Part shown: positions 60,803 to 64,000 of the stretch, one piece after another | How the letters are laid out: the number at the start of each line of letters is the position of its first letter | Position numbering within the stretch: position 1 is the stretch's first letter | NCBI RefSeq assembly: GCF_002022415.1 | Contig: NZ_MUBG01000001.1 | Span: 1,675,424 to 1,739,423 of the forward strand | Origin: Bartonella sp. WD12.1 | GTDB taxonomy: Bacteria > Pseudomonadota > Alphaproteobacteria > Rhizobiales > Rhizobiaceae | DNA: 64,000 nt | Reading direction: 5' to 3' | Notes under the pieces: generated by a model | What the model was told of the DNA's origin: nothing | Seen by the model: the letters and a program-made list of their open reading frames with translations, nothing else | Databases searched by the model: none | Program-made: the position numbers and the translations under genes

Positions 60803-61477
60803 TATTTTTTCGTGGTAGACAAACTGGCATGTTGTTTTGCGTCGGCATCGCGTAAATAAAGTGGACGAGGAGGTGCAGCTTGTGGTTGTTGTTTGCCGCA
60901 AGGTGAGCATAAGTTAAAACGTCAGCCGCTTCACATGGGATGAAATCTAATATGGTTGCGGTGTTTATTTATTGTTTTTGATATGTGCAGCATAATATCG
61001 GCAGCTGGACCAGTTATATTGTTTGTTGTGGTAATTTGCGATGATGTTTTCAAGTGTTTGTAAGCCAGGCGCACATAAAGCTGTAAGGTCTTTGTTAAAA
61101 CTCTGATAATAGAACATTCCTCTACCAGCTTCAATAACAACAGTGATTGTTGACATAGTATTTTTGTTGTGCGCTTGTTTTGCTAACGCTTCAAGTGTGC
61201 TCACTCCAATAGCCGGTATTTCTAGTGCTAATGCTAAAGCTCTTGCAGTCGAAACACCTGTACGTACACCTGTAAATGACCCTGGTCCGATGTTAATGGC
61301 AATCCGATCCATTTGATCAAGTGTGATGCCAGTTGATCAGTTATTTGCGTATCTGACCAATGAGCTTTTCAGCATGGCTTTGAAAATGTGTTCGCTGATA
61401 CGCGCAATAACAGCTTGATGACGGGTAAGTGCAACAGCGCAATAAATTGAGGCAGTGTCTATGGCAAGGATAAACAT
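60802..61477 (-). pseudogene. tsaB: tRNA threonylcarbamoyladenosine synthesis protein TsaB, five frameshifts
   Basis: TsaB pairs with TsaD and TsaE to make t6A37 in tRNA and is essential in most bacteria studied. From ATG 61477: MFILAIDTASIYCAVALT, then KGHAEKLIGQ, LDQMDRIAINIGPGSFTGVRTG, TLEALAKQA and ADVLTYAHLAA, ending at 60802. The frame is broken by one-base losses near 61378 (a G), 61344, 61333, 60968 and 60892 (A runs). Correcting all five gives 227 codons including the stop, with no other stop in the way. The longest intact part is 60965-61312. Confidence 0.82.
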
Positions 61478-62068
61478 GAACGCATTTTAACTGGATATAA
61501 CAACAGATAGAAAGTTAATTATAGTTTTTTGAGTATTTTTATTTTGTATATTTTGCAAATGTTTGAAGATAATTGCAATATTAATAAACATTACTTTTTG
61601 GGAATATTTTTAGACTAGATTAATATTTAATATGTTTCTTGATATAATATGGCAAAAGTGCACGCAAGGGTATCATTAAAAGTATTACAATTTAAAGAGG
61701 TAATCGAGAAAGAACTATAAAATCTATATGCAGCATTAGAAGAATATGGCAAATATGAAAGATCCAGGGTTATTTAGATTTTAAGTCACAGGATATTTAC
61801 TAAAAAGAAATTATTACTCTGAAATGTGTGATATTTTAAAAACTAGTCAATTAATGAATTCTAATAAAACTGCCAGAGTTTTTCAAACTGTATTTGTGTA
61901 AGAAGCTATTTTTCTATAATTTCTAAATCATACGCTCAGTCTTAAGTGTGTATATTAGTAAAATGCGCGAAATTTTATGAGAAGATATAGTCTCTTATTT
62001 AATCTTTTTGATATTTTTTTCTTTAAAATACCATGGAAGAAATAACAAGATGATAGAAAAATTATATT
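61478..62068. other. 591-bp gap with no supported gene
   Basis: AT-rich DNA between tsaB and recR. In related genomes an iron-sulfur scaffold gene (NifU-like nfuA) precedes tsaB, but no trace of its Cys-x-x-Cys motif is seen on either strand. No open frame of credible length, tRNA or hairpin terminator was found. The tsaB promoter should lie at its left edge. Confidence 0.5.
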
Positions 62069-62672
62069 TTAAAGATTGGTTCTCGCTCGTAGGGCTGCAG
62101 CTAAAGTTCCATCATCGAGATAATCTAGTTCACCACCTACCGGTACTCCATGGGCAAGTCGGGTAATTTTAACTGAAAAAAGAGAGTTGATCGGTGATAT
62201 AATGTGCTGTTGTTTGCCCTTCAACAGTTGCATTAACAGCTAGAATAACTTCTGCAATTGAGTCATTGATAACACGGTTTATTAAAGAAGTGATGTTGAG
62301 TTCATCTGGACCTATTCCATCTAATGGGGATAGTCGTCCACCTAGTACATGATAGCGCGCTGGTAAAATTCCGGCTCGTTCAAGAGCCCAAAGATCAGAA
62401 ATATCTTCAACAACAATAATCGTTGTATTATCACGACGAGGATCTGTACAAATCAAACAAGGATCAGTTGTATCTACATTGCCACAAACAGAACAAATGC
62501 TTACTTTGTTTACAGCTTCTTGTATTGCAGCTCCTAATGGCTCCAATAGTATTTCTTTTTTCTTGATAAGATGAAGGGCAGCACGACGTGCTGAACGTGG
62601 TCCAAGACCTGGTATTCGCGCTAAAAGTTGAATGAGGCGCTCAATTTCAGGGCCTGCAATATGTTGAGACAT
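62069..62672 (-). CDS. recR: Recombination protein RecR, frameshifted near the C terminus
   Basis: RecR works with RecF and RecO in gap repair. From ATG 62672 the first 163 residues are intact: [23 protein letters not shown] (helix-hairpin-helix), zinc finger [16 protein letters not shown], and the Toprim domain [16 protein letters not shown] to [16 protein letters not shown]. At the A run 62176-62181 two bases appear to be lost, and the open frame stops at 62169 (167 aa). The other frame holds the rest, [24 protein letters not shown], to TAA at 62069. The corrected length would be 201 aa. The lost part completes the Toprim fold, so activity is doubtful. Confidence 0.85.
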
Positions 62673-62707
62673 ACCATTATTCCAAAGATTAAATTAAAGC
62701 CACTTTA

Positions 62708-63030
62708 TTAAAACGGGAGCTTGAAACCTGGTGGAATCGGTAAACCTGCTGTTATACTTTGTGTTTTTCTGCTATAGCCGTTTCAATTTTTGCTTTGGCT
62801 TCATTATGAGCCGCCATAATGAGATCTTCAAGTATTTCAACCTCTTCAGGATTGATTAATGACGGGTCAATTTTGATTGCCGATATAGTATTTTTACCAT
62901 TTAAGGTGATACTAACGAGCCCGCCGCCAGCTGTACCTGTTATATGCAAATTAGCCAAATCATCTTGCATTTGCTGCATTTTTTCTTGCATTTCTTTGGC
63001 TTTTTTCATCATGCCCATCATATCACGCAT
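62708..63030 (-). CDS. ybaB: Nucleoid-associated YbaB/EbfC protein, frameshifted at its end
   Basis: Small dimeric DNA-binding protein found between dnaX and recR in most bacteria. From ATG 63030: [21 protein letters not shown], the YbaB core [14 protein letters not shown], and [19 protein letters not shown]. One base is missing at the T run 62758-62760, so the frame stops at 62752 (92 aa). Restored, it ends [15 protein letters not shown] at 62708, 107 aa. Only the flexible C-terminal tail is altered, so the product may still work. Confidence 0.88.
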
Positions 63031-63044
63031 AGCAATTAGTTTCC

Positions 63045-64000
63045 TTATTCATCATTTGTATGATCATTATTTTCATTTTCGAAGATATGAGGAGTGAAAT
63101 CAAGATCATTTTCTTGTTTATTCAGACGAATATCGACAATTTTTGCTCCTGGGAAATGATTGAGAATTGTTGCGATATCAGGATCTGTTTCCACATCAGA
63201 AAAAGAGCCCTTTGGGCGGCTGCACTTTCTTCCTGTAAAGTTGGTCCTCCTCCTTCGGTGACAAAGGTTATTGTCCAATGTTTTTTAGTCCATTGATACA
63301 ACATTTTTTTTATATCGCGAGCTAGTGAACGCGGAGCATTTTCAGCAAGTCTTAATGTTATATGCTCCGGTTCAAAAGAAACAGGATGAACAAATTCTTT
63401 GACAAGCAATTTGAAATGTATTTCACGGTGTTGTTCAGCTAAATTAACGATATCATGTAGGGAATTTATATTTAGGGACTTTTGTTCTGTCGTTTCCGTT
63501 TCTGGTGGAGAAGAAGCGTACGGTAAATGAACAACATTGTTAGAAGATTTGGTAGTTTGAATCTTATCAAGATTTTCTGTTGTTTCAAAAGAGTCTGTAT
63601 TTTCAGGAGTTTGAATTCTTAATGATTCTATTGGTTGAATTGAAAGATTAGGTTGATTAGCTAAGGCTGTTTTTAAATTATGTTGGTTTTGCTGCGGGTT
63701 TGAAATTTGTGAGAAAGAATGAATGTGCGCATCATCGGCTTTTACGGTATGATTTACATTGTTGGTTTCTTGATGGGAGTTATTTTCGGTAATTGTAAAA
63801 GATGTTTTTTCTTGTGTAAGTTTTTTAGGGCTTCATCAAGAGTTGGCAGGTCAGCAGTATGGGTAAGACGAATCAATACCATTTCAGCAGCTTGAATAGG
63901 ACGTGCAGCTTTATTGACTTCCTGTAAGCCTTTGAGCAGAATTTGCCAATTTCTAGAAAGAACGGGAATAGAAAGTTTTTGTGAAAAATCTAAACCTCGT
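63045..64000 (-). pseudogene. dnaX: DNA polymerase III tau/gamma subunit, C-terminal part, two frameshifts (cut by window edge)
   Basis: DnaX is the clamp-loader motor subunit and is essential. The window holds its C-terminal part. It starts with domain III (ILLKGLQEVNKAARPIQAAEMVLIRL, DLPTLDEAL), then a frame slip at the T run 63821-63826 (one missing). A long Gln/Asn/Thr-rich linker follows, then the tau-specific domain (LLVKEFVHPVSFEPEHI, HWTITFVTEGGGPTLQEES), a second slip at the A run 63200-63204, and the end TDPDIATILNHFPGAKIVDI to the stop at 63045. Both slips are in homopolymers. A programmed slip, as in E. coli dnaX, is imaginable for the first, but not for both. Confidence 0.82.

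Noticed and set aside
63821..63826. Programmed frameshift in dnaX as the sole explanation
   Set aside because: A second slip near the gene end and many similar slips in the neighbouring genes make a general cause more likely.
1..64000. CRISPR array, prophage, toxin-antitoxin pair or secretion system
   Set aside because: No direct-repeat array, integrase, transposase or matching gene pair was seen on either strand.

Overview
The window is AT-rich chromosomal DNA of an alphaproteobacterium of the order Hyphomicrobiales, most likely a Bartonella. The evidence is the set of genes and their order: gcrA beside argD-argF-hslO; acnA divergent from ccmABCD-ccmG; rpsT-dnaA-dnaN-recF; fabI-fabB-fabA divergent from the heme-responsive regulator irr; coaA and hslVU without the histidine genes that lie between them in free-living relatives; and the block truB-rbfA-infB-ylxR-nusA-rimP-trmB-metK-xre-lnt-corC-ybeY-phoH-miaB. 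The species assignment is inferred from protein resemblance and synteny, not from a search. I saw no phage, plasmid, insertion sequence, CRISPR array, rRNA or tRNA gene.

Layout. 1-10.8 kb: 5' part of mutS, malic enzyme maeB, secB, fxsA, a Tim44-like protein, an Smr protein, hslO, a broken argF, argD and gcrA. 10.8-18.1 kb: an empty stretch, the cytochrome c maturation genes ccmG-D-C-B-A, aconitase, rpsT with its own promoter and terminator. 18.1-23.3 kb: replication genes dnaA, dnaN, recF, then aroQ. 23.4-27.8 kb: cytochrome bo3 ubiquinol oxidase cyoABCD, closed by a strong terminator. 27.9-31.2 kb: type II fatty acid synthesis genes fabI, fabB (frameshifted), fabA, and irr. 31.3-39.9 kb: an SH3-domain protein, an NlpC/P60 hydrolase, an M17 aminopeptidase, coaA, asparaginase, hslVU and about 1 kb without genes. 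39.9-60.3 kb: one long, mostly minus-strand RNA and translation block with envelope genes. 60.3-64 kb: rimI, tsaB, recR, ybaB and the 3' part of dnaX.

The gene content is core housekeeping: DNA replication and repair, translation, respiration and heme handling, lipids, and protein export or turnover. No new multi-gene system could be supported. The most notable pattern is gene breakage. argF carries two frameshifts and two in-frame TAA codons, which fits real loss of arginine synthesis. fabB, trmB, an XRE regulator, miaB, rimI, tsaB, ybaB and dnaX carry one-base deletions, nearly all in short homopolymers, and recR carries a two-base loss. These deletions are densest at 60.2-63.9 kb and hit genes that are usually essential, so sequence error, transcriptional slippage and real decay all need to be weighed. 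Other points of interest are an acidic repeat tail on CyoD, palindromes upstream of acnA and metK, a paired DnaA box upstream of dnaA, and a terminator that ends a few bases before the rimP start.
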